A stretch of 46,799 nt of DNA from contig PABA01000228.1 in NCBI GenBank assembly GCA_002699025.1, forward strand, positions 12,017 through 58,815, read 5' to 3'. Each line of letters starts with the position of its first letter. Within the stretch, counting starts at the first letter, position 1. Shown in pieces: positions 17,585 through 26,799 of this stretch. Made by a program: the position numbers and the translations under genes. Origin of the DNA: Sandaracinus sp. (lineage in GTDB: Bacteria; Myxococcota_A; Polyangia; Polyangiales; Houyiibacteriaceae). The notes beneath the pieces were generated by a model. The model ran no database searches, was not told where the DNA came from, and saw only the letters and a list, made by a program, of their open reading frames with translations.

Positions 17585-18427
17585 ATGGCCCGCGCCTCTC
17601 TCGCCGCTCTCCTCTTCCTCTTCGTGGCGTGCTCCGACGACGGGCCCATGACGGAGACCTGCATCCCCGGGGCGAGCGTCGCCTGCACCTGCCCGGACGG
17701 GACGATGGGCGCCCAGGTCTGCACGGCGGAGGGGACCTTCAACCCGTGTTCGTGCAGCCCGGGTGCGGACGCGGGCGCGGTGGACGCGGGAGACGACGGG
17801 CCAGACGCCGGCGGCGCGGACGGCGGCGCGCCCGACGACGGTGGCGCGGAGTCGGACGGCGCGGTCGCGGGCTGCTACGACGAGGGCGCCGCGCTCGTCG
17901 CCCCGGGCGACTCGGTGGCCGTCGAGCAGGAGCACTGCACGGAACAGGACGTCGCGGACGTCTTCGCCTGCGTCTTCGACGGGGACGACAGCCCGGAGTG
18001 CGCGGACGACTTCGGGCTGACCTCCCCCTTCGACCCGGACGCCCCGAAGTCGGCGTGCGCCGACTGCTTGCTCGGCCTGGGCGGCGCGAGCGGCCCGGCC
18101 CCGGTGGCGCTCACCGGCGCCGAGGTCACCTTCCTCAACGCCTGGGCGTGCCAGGCCGCCGCTCTGGGCCAGCCCGACTGCGGCATCGAGCTCTCGCAGC
18201 GCGTCTTCTGCCAGCAGACCGCCTGCGAGGGCTGCGGGGGCGACGAGCTCGGGGCCTGCCTGAGCGAGGCCGCCGAGGGCATCTGCAGCGAGCTCGCGCT
18301 TCGCTCGGTGTGCGAGCCGCTCCTCGAGGAGGAGCTGGCGTCGGAGTGCACGGGCGCGGACTTCGAGGCGAGCTTCCTCGCCATCGGGACCTACTTCTGC
18401 GGCGGCGCGCCCGTGCGTGGAGGCTGA
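17585..18427 (+). CDS. Cys-rich lipoprotein of unknown function
   Basis: 280 aa. The signal peptide MARASLAALLFLFVAC ends in the lipobox FVAC. Then come a Cys-rich segment (CIPGASVACTCPDG.MGAQVC...CSC), a Gly/Ala/Asp low-complexity linker (about 60-98) and a C-terminal domain with many regularly placed Cys residues (CADCLLG, CQQTACEGCGG, C-terminal YFCGG), suggesting an oxidised, disulfide-bonded extracytoplasmic domain. The N-terminal Cys pattern with a D/G/A linker is typical of myxobacterial surface lipoproteins (general knowledge). The stop lies inside a 20-bp palindrome. Confidence 0.8.
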   Translation: MARASLAALLFLFVACSDDGPMTETCIPGASVACTCPDGTMGAQVCTAEGTFNPCSCSPGADAGAVDAGDDGPDAGGADGGAPDDGGAESDGAVAGCYDEGAALVAPGDSVAVEQEHCTEQDVADVFACVFDGDDSPECADDFGLTSPFDPDAPKSACADCLLGLGGASGPAPVALTGAEVTFLNAWACQAAALGQPDCGIELSQRVFCQQTACEGCGGDELGACLSEAAEGICSELALRSVCEPLLEEELASECTGADFEASFLAIGTYFCGGAPVRGG

Positions 18428-18441
18428 CTCCGGAGTCAGCC
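18422..18441. terminator. 20-bp perfect palindrome over a stop codon
   Basis: GGCTGACTCCGGAGTCAGCC is a perfect palindrome that includes the TGA of the lipoprotein gene. It has no loop and no T-run, so an operator or processing site is as likely as a terminator. Confidence 0.4.
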
Positions 18442-18482
18442 GCGAGCGGCTCCGGGGGTGTCGCCGGCCGGGCGCCGGCGCC

Positions 18483-19700
18483 ATGATGGTCGTGGTGGAC
18501 GCCCCCCGGAAGAAGCCCCCCTCGCGCTGGAAGCGCGCTCGGCGGGTCGTGCTGCTCGGCGCGCTGGCGGCGCTCGCGCTCTTCGGCGCGGCCGTGGTGA
18601 TCGACGGATGGGAGGCGTTCGGCAAGGCGCCGGAGGGGGCGCGTCGCGCGACCATGGAGGCGTCGCCGCAGTGGGAGGAGGACGCCTTCGAGAACGAGGA
18701 GCCGCTCTGGAACGACGCGCTCGGCATGTTCGGGGACGTGTTCGAGGTCTCGGACCACGCGAGCCCGGAGAGCCCGCCGGAGGTGGTCGAGGTCGGCGCG
18801 GATCGTTTCGCCACGGCGCCGGCGTCGGGCCTCCGCGTGACCTGGCTCGGGCACTCGACGTTGATCGTGGAGATCGACGGCCACCGCTTCCTCGTCGACC
18901 CGGTCTGGGGCCCGACCTCGTCGCCGGTCGAGTGGCTCGGTCCGGAGCGCTACTACCCGCCGCCGCTCGCGCTCGAGGACGTGCCGAGCGTGGACGCCGT
19001 GCTCATCTCGCACGACCACTACGACCACCTCGACTACCCGACCATCCGCGCCATCGCCGACTGGGACACGACCTTCGTCGTGCCGCTCGGGGTGGGCGCG
19101 CACCTCGAGTACTGGGGCGTGCCGGCGGAGCGCGTCGTCGAGCTCGACTGGTGGGAGCGGCACCGCTTCGGCGACCTCGAGCTCGTCGCGACGCCGGCGC
19201 GGCATGCCTCCGGGCGGCACGTCTTCGATCAGAACCGGACGCTCTGGGCGGGCTTCGCGCTGCTCGGCCCCGCGCACCGGGCCTACTACTCGGGGGACAC
19301 GGGGCTCTTCAGCGCGCTCGAGGAGATCGGCGCGCGGCTCGGGCCCTTCGACGTGACGATGATCGAGGTGGGGCAGTACGGGCCGAGCTGGCCGGACTGG
19401 CACCTCGGGCCGGAGCAGGCCGTGTACGCGCACCAGCTCGTGCGCGGGGAGGTGCTGGTGCCCGTGCACTGGGGGCTCTTCACGCTGGCCATGCACGGGT
19501 GGACCGAGCCGGTGGAGCGGACGGTCGCGGAGGGGGAGCGGCTGGGGGTGCGGGTGGCGACGCCGCGGCCGGGGGAGAGCCTCGACCCGGAGGCGGCGGT
19601 GGGCGTGTCGCGCTGGTGGCCCGAGCTGCCCTGGCAGACGGCGGCGGAGGTGCCGATCGTCGCGCGGGGCGTGGACGCGCTGCAGGCCGCGCGGCCCTAG
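18483..19700 (+). CDS. membrane-anchored MBL-fold metallohydrolase (NAPE-PLD/UlaG-like)
   Basis: 405 aa. Basic N-terminus (RKKPPSRWKRARR) and one TM helix at 21-40, so the catalytic domain is probably periplasmic. The metallo-beta-lactamase ligands are complete: H177, H179, D181 and H182 in SHDHYDHLD, H241 in TPARHASGRH, D272 in YSGDTG and H329 in PVHWGLF. LGHSTLIVEIDG, LVDPVWG and WWE correspond to the N-acyl-phosphatidylethanolamine phospholipase D-like group, so a phospholipid or N-acyl-amide substrate is possible but unproven. It starts with two successive ATGs, 55 nt after the lipoprotein stop, with no clear Shine-Dalgarno. Confidence 0.88.
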   Translation: MMVVVDAPRKKPPSRWKRARRVVLLGALAALALFGAAVVIDGWEAFGKAPEGARRATMEASPQWEEDAFENEEPLWNDALGMFGDVFEVSDHASPESPPEVVEVGADRFATAPASGLRVTWLGHSTLIVEIDGHRFLVDPVWGPTSSPVEWLGPERYYPPPLALEDVPSVDAVLISHDHYDHLDYPTIRAIADWDTTFVVPLGVGAHLEYWGVPAERVVELDWWERHRFGDLELVATPARHASGRHVFDQNRTLWAGFALLGPAHRAYYSGDTGLFSALEEIGARLGPFDVTMIEVGQYGPSWPDWHLGPEQAVYAHQLVRGEVLVPVHWGLFTLAMHGWTEPVERTVAEGERLGVRVATPRPGESLDPEAAVGVSRWWPELPWQTAAEVPIVARGVDALQAARP

Positions 19701-19863
19701 CCCGGATTCGTCACCCGTCGACGCGCCCTCGCACCATCCTTCGGGCCCGCAGCGGATCCTCGCTTCGCCGAGCTACGGCCCGTGCTCGCCCGGAGCGCCC
19801 CGCGAACCGGATTTCTGCGCCCCTCTCCCCCAAACGCGAATGGTGGCCCCCGTCGTGGGCTCG

Positions 19864-19869
19864 TAGCCT
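19864..19869 (+). promoter_or_regulatory. -10 element TAGCCT, leaderless arrangement
   Basis: TAGCCT, 6 nt, ATG 19876; no Shine-Dalgarno. Confidence 0.55.
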
Positions 19870-19875
19870 GCGCCC

Positions 19876-21210
19876 ATGTTCTCCCTCGCGCCCCGCCCGC
19901 TCGGCCTCGCTCTCCTCGCCCCCCTGCTCGCCGGCGCGTGCGCGACGTCGCGCAGCCCAGAGCCCGACGCGAGCGCCGCGCTCGATGGCGCCGCCGACGC
20001 CGCGCCGACTCCGCCCACGGGCTGCGACGATCCCGCGATCTGGACCGCGACCGCGAGCGGGGAGCTCGACCTCGGGGAGCTCGGCGACTGCCTCACGACC
20101 CACCTCCCCTGGCGAGTCGGCTCCCTCGGCGCGCGCTACGTCGGCGCCACGCGCCTGGACGGCGCCGAGACCTGCTTCCGCGTGACCCGCGCCTCGGCCG
20201 GCTCCGGCTGGGAGCCGGGCCCGCTCCCCGAAGGCCGCGTCGCGCTACCCTCCGCGCCGGCCTCCCTCACCATCGAGGCGCGCGGGCTCCTCCGGGGCGA
20301 GGTCCATGCCGGCGAGACCACCTGGAGCCACCCGGCGCCGCTCGCCCTCGGGGAGGTGCCCGAGCCGCCGCGCGCCGTGTACCTCCCGCTCGGGGCCTTC
20401 GTCGACGGCTTCGGCGACGCGCCGCAGCTCGTCTTCGCCGACCGCGTGGTCCGCGGCGGCGAGGAGGAGCCGAGCGAGGACCGGTTGCTCGACCTCTGGA
20501 AGGCGTGGGACGCGCCGGGCGCCGTCCACCTCCTGCTCACCTCGCCGGAGGAAGGGCTGCGCCTGCGCGCGCCGAGCGGCGAGGAGATCGCCCTCGGCGA
20601 CCACGACCCGGACGCCCGCGTGCTCCCGGGCGCGGTCCTGGCGGCCGTCCGCAGCGGTGACCGGGTCGTCTTCCCCTTCGAGGAGCTCGAGCCCGTGACC
20701 CTGCCCGAGGGGGCCCGCGACGCGCACCTCGCCCTGCGCGGCGTCGTCTTCCTCCGGGACGGTGTCCTCGAGCGCCGCCCGCTCGACGACGCCGAGCTGC
20801 CGGGCACGCTCCCGGAGCTCGGCGAGGTGGACGAGCTCTTCGCGGACGGGAGCGCCGTCTGGGTCCGGCGCCGCGCGACCTTCTGGCGCCTCGACTTCGA
20901 TGGCGCTCCGCCGCGCACGCTCCCGGCCGAACGGCTCGCGGCGCTGGGTTCCTTGCGCGGCGTGTTCCCGGGCGAGCCGCCGCTCCTGATCGGCGAGGAC
21001 GCCGTCGCCCCGCTCCCGGAGGCCGGCGCCGACTTCCAGGGCCCGGCGCTCGTGCCGAACGCGCTCGCGTTCGGGGGGCCGGTTCGCCGCTGGTACGCCG
21101 GCTCGCCGGAGGCCGACTCGACGCTGACCGCTGCCGCCCTCGTCGAGGGCCCGGACGGCTCGCTGCGCCTCGTGGGCGTGGTGCGGAGCGCCGTGGGCTG
21201 CGGCCTCTGA
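19876..21210 (+). CDS. large lipoprotein of unknown function
   Basis: 444 aa. The signal peptide MFSLAPRPLGLALLAPLLAGAC has lipobox LAGAC, followed by an Ala/Asp/Pro-rich linker. The rest is beta-rich and acidic with no family I recognise (FVDGFGDAPQLVFADRVV, LLIGEDAVAPLPEAGADF, ending GVVRSAVGCGL). Probably an extracytoplasmic, outer- or inner-membrane-anchored protein. The next gene also encodes a lipoprotein of similar size, but I see no clear sequence similarity between them. Confidence 0.75.
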   Translation: MFSLAPRPLGLALLAPLLAGACATSRSPEPDASAALDGAADAAPTPPTGCDDPAIWTATASGELDLGELGDCLTTHLPWRVGSLGARYVGATRLDGAETCFRVTRASAGSGWEPGPLPEGRVALPSAPASLTIEARGLLRGEVHAGETTWSHPAPLALGEVPEPPRAVYLPLGAFVDGFGDAPQLVFADRVVRGGEEEPSEDRLLDLWKAWDAPGAVHLLLTSPEEGLRLRAPSGEEIALGDHDPDARVLPGAVLAAVRSGDRVVFPFEELEPVTLPEGARDAHLALRGVVFLRDGVLERRPLDDAELPGTLPELGEVDELFADGSAVWVRRRATFWRLDFDGAPPRTLPAERLAALGSLRGVFPGEPPLLIGEDAVAPLPEAGADFQGPALVPNALAFGGPVRRWYAGSPEADSTLTAAALVEGPDGSLRLVGVVRSAVGCGL

Positions 21211-21539
21211 GTCGGAGCCGGCTTCGAGGATGGGGCCGCGCCCGGGAGGCCCGAGGACGGGTCGCTGCCGTCGTCGAGCGCATCGCACGGCGACTCACCC
21301 ATCCGCCGCGAGGCCGACCTGCGAGGCGGCGAGCGGCTGAACCGATGCGGGGGCCTGCTCGCGTCCTGGGCGTGGCGCGCCCGCTCGACGTCGCGTCGGG
21401 GCCTCCCCGGACCCGGGCCTGCTTCCGGTGAAGGGGCATGCCACGGCTCGCAACGAGTCGAGCGTCGATCCGCGTGGAGCGGTCGGCGGCTCGGACGCGG
21501 CGCGCTCCCCGGGGCGCGTCGCCCGGAGAGGAGATCGTC
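21211..21539. other. gene-free stretch between two lipoprotein genes
   Basis: 329 bp; I see no gene, convincing hairpin or TANNNT-type promoter. Only the Shine-Dalgarno at its right end, GGAGAGGAG (21525-21533), stands out. Confidence 0.4.
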
Positions 21540-22634
21540 TTGCTTCGCCACTTCCCCATCACGCTCGCGCTCATCACCTCGCTCGCCGCCTGCGGCGACT
21601 CGGGCGAGGGCGCCGCCATCCTCGCCACGGCCGAGAAGGGCACGCACGGCGCGGCCGCCCACGGTGAGCTCGTGGCCTTCCTCGACGGGGCCGAAGCGTC
21701 CACCGATCCCACGCGGGTCGGCGTGGACGTGTGCGTCGTCGACGCGGCCGGGGCGGAGCGCTTGCGCGCGCCGAGCCTGGGCGGCGTGCGTGGCCTCGCG
21801 CTCCTGCCGGACGCGGTCGCCACCCTCGAGCTGGAGGCGAGCTTCGCCGACCAGCGCGTCGTCATCCGCCCGTTCGACGGGGAGGCCGTGGTGGCCGCGC
21901 ACGAGGACGTGCCCATCGCGCTCGTCGCCACCGACGAAGGCCTGCTCTGGGTCGAGGCCGCCGCCGTGGAGGTCGACACCCGCGACGTGCCCGCCGAGGC
22001 CGAGGTGCGCCTCACGCTGGTCGAGGCCGACCCGCGCGGCGTCGTCCGCTCGCGGACGGCGGTCGGGGGCGAGCCGATCCGCACGAACTGGGCGCTCCTC
22101 TCGCCTCATCCGAAGCCCTTCGGCCTGCGGCTCGAGGGCGACACGCTCACCTTCGGCTGGGACGGGTCGGCGTCGGCCACGGGCACGGAGCTCTACGCCA
22201 TCGCGCGCGACACCGGCGAGGCGACCTTGCTCTGGCGCGGCTGCGGCAGCTACCCCGGGGGCGTCGAGGCGCCGGACTGCGGCTGCGGCGGCGACGCGCC
22301 CCGGGCGCGGCAGGTGGCCGAGGGGCTCGCGCTCTTCGAGGGGGCGCCGCTCGTCGTCGGCGCGGACTCACCCTGCGGCGCGGCGGAGGAGCGAGCGCTC
22401 CTGATGCACGGGGAGACGGCGTTCGAGCACGAGGTGCCGCTGCGCCACGTCGCCGCCGGGCCCGAGGCCGCGCTGGTGGCCGGGGCGCGCCAGCTCTTCC
22501 GCTTCGACGGCGATGGCCTCGAGGCGCTCGACGTGGCGATCGAGGGGCGGGTCACCGGGCTCGCGCGCGGCGACGCCGGCTGGATCGTCGTGACCGACGA
22601 GGCCGTGCTCGAGCTGCCCTTCGGCGCGCTCTGA
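21540..22634 (+). CDS. lipoprotein of unknown function (TTG start)
   Basis: 364 aa if translated from TTG 21540, which gives the signal peptide MLRHFPITLALITSLAAC with lipobox SLAAC. GGAGAGGAG six bases upstream is a strong Shine-Dalgarno and decides this start over the in-frame ATG at 21438, which would put 34 Arg-rich residues in front of the signal. The mature chain has repeated beta-type blades (VGVDVCVVDAAG, LRLEGDTLTFGWDGSAS, QLFRFDGDGLEALDV) and a Cys pair motif DCGCGGDAP; a propeller is possible. No family recognised. Confidence 0.75.
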   Translation: MLRHFPITLALITSLAACGDSGEGAAILATAEKGTHGAAAHGELVAFLDGAEASTDPTRVGVDVCVVDAAGAERLRAPSLGGVRGLALLPDAVATLELEASFADQRVVIRPFDGEAVVAAHEDVPIALVATDEGLLWVEAAAVEVDTRDVPAEAEVRLTLVEADPRGVVRSRTAVGGEPIRTNWALLSPHPKPFGLRLEGDTLTFGWDGSASATGTELYAIARDTGEATLLWRGCGSYPGGVEAPDCGCGGDAPRARQVAEGLALFEGAPLVVGADSPCGAAEERALLMHGETAFEHEVPLRHVAAGPEAALVAGARQLFRFDGDGLEALDVAIEGRVTGLARGDAGWIVVTDEAVLELPFGAL

Positions 22635-22826
22635 GGGCGCGCCCGGCGGCGGCCGGGGATCGTGACGCGTTCCCGGCGCCCGCTCTTCGCCCACCCGCAC
22701 CGTGACACTCGTGGGCGCACCATCGGCTTTGCGGAGAGCGCCGCGCGCGCTGGGGCGACGGGGGGGAGCCCTCGCGTGCCGGGGGGCGCGGTGAAGCCGT
22801 CTTCTCCGTGCGCGCTCCGTGTCCAG

Positions 22827-22852
22827 CAGGGGCAGGGACAGGGAGGCGGGGG
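22827..22852 (-). repeat. C-rich tract 17 nt past the 74-aa gene stop
   Basis: On the minus (coding) strand it reads CCTCCCTGTCCCTGCCCCTG, a degenerate (CCCSTG)n tract 17 nt downstream of the stop at 22870. It matches the position and orientation of the tracts at 26561 and 32686. Confidence 0.5.
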
Positions 22853-22869
22853 CTCGTCCGCGGCGGCGT

Positions 22870-23094
22870 TCAGTCGCCGCCGGTGCGGATGGCGGCGGCG
22901 ATCTCGTCGGGGGAGAGGTCCTCGCCGTCCGCGACGATGCAGCTGATGCGGCCGATCTCGGCGAGGGCGGCGCGGGCGCGGGCGCGCTCGGCCGGGTCGA
23001 CGGCGCCGAGGCCGCTCGGGTGGGCGGCGAGCCAGGCGGCGGCGAGGTCTTTGAAGAGGTAGACCCGGTTCTCGATCGTGGAGTCGTCGGCCAT
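22870..23094 (-). CDS. small conserved-looking 74-aa protein
   Basis: MADDSTIENRVYLFKDLAAA... ends in SPDEIAAAIRTGGD. It is soluble, acidic and helical, with Cys at about residue 52 (GRISCIVADGEDLSPDEI). Codon use and a clean promoter, TACCCT exactly 6 nt upstream of ATG, support a real gene despite its size. It is divergent from the glycosyltransferase gene. No function recognised. Confidence 0.65.
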   Translation of the reverse strand: MADDSTIENRVYLFKDLAAAWLAAHPSGLGAVDPAERARARAALAEIGRISCIVADGEDLSPDEIAAAIRTGGD

Positions 23095-23100
23095 GGGCGC

Positions 23101-23106
23101 AGGGTA
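23101..23106 (-). promoter_or_regulatory. -10 element TACCCT, leaderless arrangement
   Basis: On the minus strand TACCCT, 6 nt, ATG 23094. Confidence 0.55.
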
Positions 23107-23164
23107 GCGGAGGGCGGCGCGGCGCGCGGGGGGCGTCGACCTGCGCGGGCGGGGATCGTGTTGC

Positions 23165-23170
23165 TATGCT
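23165..23170 (+). promoter_or_regulatory. candidate -10 TATGCT for the glycosyltransferase
   Basis: TATGCT with an expected start near 23177; a leader of about 57 nt with GGAG (23223-23226) precedes ATG 23234. Confidence 0.4.
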
Positions 23171-23233
23171 CCGCCGCCGCCGGGGCGTGGACCGGTGCGG
23201 GGCGGGCCTGACCGCGCGCCGTGGAGCGATTCG

Positions 23234-26200
23234 ATGAGCCAGGACGAGCGCGAAGCGAAACGGGACGAGGCGGGCGAGGACGCCCCCGAGGAAGCCGAGG
23301 CGGAGACGTCGGAGGCCGAGGCGGAGACGTCGGAGGCCGCGCAGGACGCTGGTGACGCGAAGGCGGACGCCGACGAGGCGGAGACGTCGGAGGCCGACGC
23401 CGAAGACGGGTCGGCGGACGCCGACGCGGACGAGAGCGCCGAGGCGAAGTCGAAGGGGTCCAAGCGCTCCAGGAAGAAGTCGAAGAAGTCGAAGAAGAAG
23501 GCCGCGAAGGACGGCGACGCAAAGAACGACGGCGACGCAAAGCCCGCGAAGGACAGCGACGACGCGAAGGCCGGCGACGCGAAGGACGACGGCGACGCAA
23601 AGGCCGCGAAGGCCGGCGACGCGAAGGACGACGGTGACGCGAAGGCCGGCGACGCGAAGGCCGCGAAGGACGGCGAGAAGGCCGCGGAAGCCGACGACGC
23701 GGAAGCCGACGACGCGGAAGCCGACGCCGCGGAGGCCGACGGCGACGTGCCCCCCGCGGGCGGCTTCCGCCCGAGCCCGCTCCCGCCCGTGCCCCGCCGC
23801 CAGCGCGTCCGGGGCGGCGTCTTCTTCGCCGTCGGCCTCTTCGCCCTCTTCCTCCTCATGGCGAACGTCGAGCAGCTCCCCCACGGCGCGCTCGTCGGCC
23901 TCGTCGCCCTCGTCGTCGCCATCCGCGGCCTCCTCGAGCTCACGGGCGCCATCCGCATCGACCCCGACGCCGTCCCCGCCACCCCGTGGCGCGACACCGT
24001 CTTCGGCCAGCTCGAGGGCGAGCCCGTCTGGGCCGCCCCGCGCACGACCGTCCCCATCGCGCTCCTCTTCCTCGCCGGCGGCGTCCTCGCCGGCTACGCC
24101 GCGCTCCCCTGGTGCATCGCGCTGGCGCTCATCGGCCTGCTCCCCTCCGCGCGCCGCCGCCCCGGCCTGCTCGTCTTCTGCGTCGTCGGCCTGATCTACC
24201 TCCCGCTCCTCGGCACCTTCGCCCTCTGGGATCCCTGGGAGACCCACTACGGCGAGGTCGCCCGGGAGATGGTCGCCCGCGACGACTGGATCAGCCTCTG
24301 GTGGGCCCAGGAGAACTGGTTCTGGTCCAAGCCCATCCTGATCTTCTGGTCCGAGGCGCTCACCTTCAGCGCCCTGAACGTCGACGTCTCGCCCGACGCC
24401 AACCCGCTCCACCCCGAGTGGGCCGTCCGCCTCCCGGTCGTCGCCTTCAGCATGGCCGCCGTGATGGTCGCCTACGGCACCATGAAGCGCGTCTTCGGCG
24501 CCCGCGCCGGCGTCTTCGCCGCGCTCGTCCTGGCCTCGGCGCCGCACTTCTTCTTCCTCTCGCACCAGGCCATCACCGACATGTACCTCGTGTCGAACAT
24601 GGTGATGGCGGTGTGCATGCTCATCCTCGCCTTCGCCGAGGATCCGACGCGCGAGAGCCGCTGGGTGCGCTTCTTCGGCGCGAGCTGGAACGCCCACGCG
24701 CTGGTGATGGGCGGGCTCTGCATGCTCGCGATCCCGCAGGCGATGTACCTCGTCACGCGGAACGTCGAGTTCTACCCGGACGCCGGCTTCGCCTTCGTCC
24801 CCGACTCCTTCCTCTACGGCTCGGCCGGCAACCCGGCCGACCTCGTCCCCGGCAACCCGGCCCACCGGGACGTCGCCCCGCACGTCGACGCGCTCTGGGC
24901 CCAGCCCTTCGCGCAGGGCCTGCTCTGGGCCGCGGGCCTCGCGCTGATCCTCTTCCTGCTCCGCCGCGAGCGTCGCGTGCAGGCGCTGCAGATGACCGCC
25001 TTCTACGTCTTCTGCGCGCTCGCCTTCATGGGCAAGGGCATCCCGGGCATCGCGCTCCCGGGCCTGGTCGCGCTCTTCTACCTGGTCGCGTCGCGCCGCT
25101 GGAACGTGCTCTTCGACGGCCAGCTCCGCGTGGGCCCGGGCATCCTGATCACCAGCGTGATCGGCCTGCCCTGGTACGTGGCGATGTTCATCCGCCACGG
25201 CCCGGGCTTCACGGACCGGCTGCTGATCCACGACCACATCAACCGGCTCGCCTCCGGCGTGCACGGCGACACGGGGAGCATCCAGTACTTCCTCTGGCAG
25301 CTCGGCTACGCGCTCTTCCCCTGGGTCGCGCTCGTGCCAGCGGCCGTGCTCGCCTGGCTCTGGTCGAAGGACCGGGGCGTCCACGGCAAGCCCGGGGTCA
25401 CGCCCTACGGCCCCTACCGCGACGGCCCGAGCGGCGGCGACGCGGACGCCCTCGCCGCGCGCAACCGGCGCGAGACGATGATGATCGTCGGCCTCTGGTT
25501 CTTCGTGACCTTCACGCTCTTCAGCGCGATGATCACGAAGTTCCACCACTACATCTTCCCGGCCGTGCCGCCGGCGGCGCTGCTCGTGGGCGTGCTCCTC
25601 GACCGGCTCTGGGGCGAGCTCGGCTCGAAGTTCGAGGCGCGCGCGTCGTGGATGGCGACCGCGGCGGCCATGCTCGCGCCCGTGCCGCTCGCGCTCGGCT
25701 TCGGGCTCCTCTGGGGCGACGTGCGCGGCGTGCTGCCGGTCGAGCTCGCGGACGAGGCGGGCGAGGACTGGGTCTTCGAGGTCGGCGGCTCGACCTCGCT
25801 CGGCATGGCGCTGATCGCGATCGGCGCGCTGGCCTTCGTCGGCGGCGCGCGTTGGCTCTGGCAGCACCGCCTCGGCGCCAAGGCGAAGGGGCCGAAGGTG
25901 ACGCGCGAGGACCTGAGCCTCGGCGTAGCCGTGGGGGCGGGCGCCGTGCTGGTGGCGCTCGTCGGGCGGGACCTGAGCTGGGTCACCTCCGCGCGGCCGC
26001 AGGGCTACGAGCGGCTGATCCACCTCTTCGTCTACAACTACGGCCGGCCCTGGCCCGAGCACTTCGACTACCGGCCCATCCTGACCGGCTTCGCGATCAC
26101 GGCGACCGTGGTGCTCGTCGCGCTCGCCTTCCGCTGGACGCGCATGGCCGGCGCGCGGGCGCTCCTCGGCCTGGGGCTCCTCTTCAGCGCGTGGACGCTG

Positions 26201-26542
26201 AACGTCTACATGGTCGACCTCTCGCCGCACTGGGGCATGAAGGAGCTCTTCGCGGCCTACTACGCGGACCGGGACGGCCCCGAGGAGCCGGTGATCGCCT
26301 GGCAGATGAACTGGAAGGGCGAGAACTTCTACACGGGCAACCGGGTGCACGCCTTCGTCGACCTGGACAACCGGAAGATCCGCGAGTGGGTCGGCGAGCA
26401 CCGCGGCGAGACCGCGTACTTCGTCTTCGAGCACACCCGCTTCGGCTCCTTCCGCAACCTGATGCGCGGCAAGGAGATCGAGGAGATCACGGACAAGCGG
26501 CTGAACAACAAGTTCATCCTGGTCCGCATCGACACCCTCTGA
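23234..26542 (+). CDS. ArnT-like family 39 glycosyltransferase with charged N-terminal extension
   Basis: 1102 aa. Residues 1-172 are a highly charged, Ala/Lys/Asp/Glu low-complexity extension with GDAKDDGDAKA-type repeats and a Lys-rich block (KSKKSKKKAAK). The rest is a polytopic membrane glycosyltransferase. LWDPWETHYGEVAREM (about 332-347) is the catalytic Asp/Glu loop of ArnT/PMT enzymes, and WFWSKPILIFW follows as in ArnT. Such enzymes move a sugar from a polyprenyl phosphate to lipid A or protein at the periplasmic face; the acceptor here is unknown. The protein is about twice the usual ArnT length because of the extension and an extra C-terminal membrane and soluble part (FAAYYADRDGPEEPVI...). 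ATG 23234 chosen over GTG 23195 because of GGAG and the cleaner N-terminus. Confidence 0.88.
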   Translation: MSQDEREAKRDEAGEDAPEEAEAETSEAEAETSEAAQDAGDAKADADEAETSEADAEDGSADADADESAEAKSKGSKRSRKKSKKSKKKAAKDGDAKNDGDAKPAKDSDDAKAGDAKDDGDAKAAKAGDAKDDGDAKAGDAKAAKDGEKAAEADDAEADDAEADAAEADGDVPPAGGFRPSPLPPVPRRQRVRGGVFFAVGLFALFLLMANVEQLPHGALVGLVALVVAIRGLLELTGAIRIDPDAVPATPWRDTVFGQLEGEPVWAAPRTTVPIALLFLAGGVLAGYAALPWCIALALIGLLPSARRRPGLLVFCVVGLIYLPLLGTFALWDPWETHYGEVAREMVARDDWISLWWAQENWFWSKPILIFWSEALTFSALNVDVSPDANPLHPEWAVRLPVVAFSMAAVMVAYGTMKRVFGARAGVFAALVLASAPHFFFLSHQAITDMYLVSNMVMAVCMLILAFAEDPTRESRWVRFFGASWNAHALVMGGLCMLAIPQAMYLVTRNVEFYPDAGFAFVPDSFLYGSAGNPADLVPGNPAHRDVAPHVDALWAQPFAQGLLWAAGLALILFLLRRERRVQALQMTAFYVFCALAFMGKGIPGIALPGLVALFYLVASRRWNVLFDGQLRVGPGILITSVIGLPWYVAMFIRHGPGFTDRLLIHDHINRLASGVHGDTGSIQYFLWQLGYALFPWVALVPAAVLAWLWSKDRGVHGKPGVTPYGPYRDGPSGGDADALAARNRRETMMIVGLWFFVTFTLFSAMITKFHHYIFPAVPPAALLVGVLLDRLWGELGSKFEARASWMATAAAMLAPVPLALGFGLLWGDVRGVLPVELADEAGEDWVFEVGGSTSLGMALIAIGALAFVGGARWLWQHRLGAKAKGPKVTREDLSLGVAVGAGAVLVALVGRDLSWVTSARPQGYERLIHLFVYNYGRPWPEHFDYRPILTGFAITATVVLVALAFRWTRMAGARALLGLGLLFSAWTLNVYMVDLSPHWGMKELFAAYYADRDGPEEPVIAWQMNWKGENFYTGNRVHAFVDLDNRKIREWVGEHRGETAYFVFEHTRFGSFRNLMRGKEIEEITDKRLNNKFILVRIDTL

Positions 26543-26560
26543 CGAACGACCCGCCAAAGA

Positions 26561-26598
26561 CCCGTGCCCGTGCCCCTGCCCCTGCCCCTGCCCGCAGG
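26561..26598 (+). repeat. C-rich (CCCGTG/CCCCTG)n tract 19 nt past a stop
   Basis: Two CCCGTG and four CCCCTG units ending CCCGCAGGC, 19 nt after the glycosyltransferase stop. The C-rich strand is the coding strand. No other feature is apparent between here and 26799. Confidence 0.65.
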
Positions 26599-26799
26599 CC
26601 GAAGGGGTCGAGGAGCGGAACCAAGACCTCTCCGCCATCCCTTCGGTCCGGGGATCGGGTTTTCGCCGCCTCCGGCGCCGAGCCCGCCCGAGGGCGTGCG
26701 GGGATCGGGGAACCGACGCGCGTCCGCCATTCGTGAAGACACGAGAGGAGCCCCGCCACGCCGTTGCGCCCTCACCCCCGTCGACCTACCCGTGGTGCC

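Noticed and set aside
16466-18814. 782-aa minus-strand protein
   Set aside because: Only the part from ATG 17446 has protein-like composition; the rest is antisense to the lipoprotein gene.
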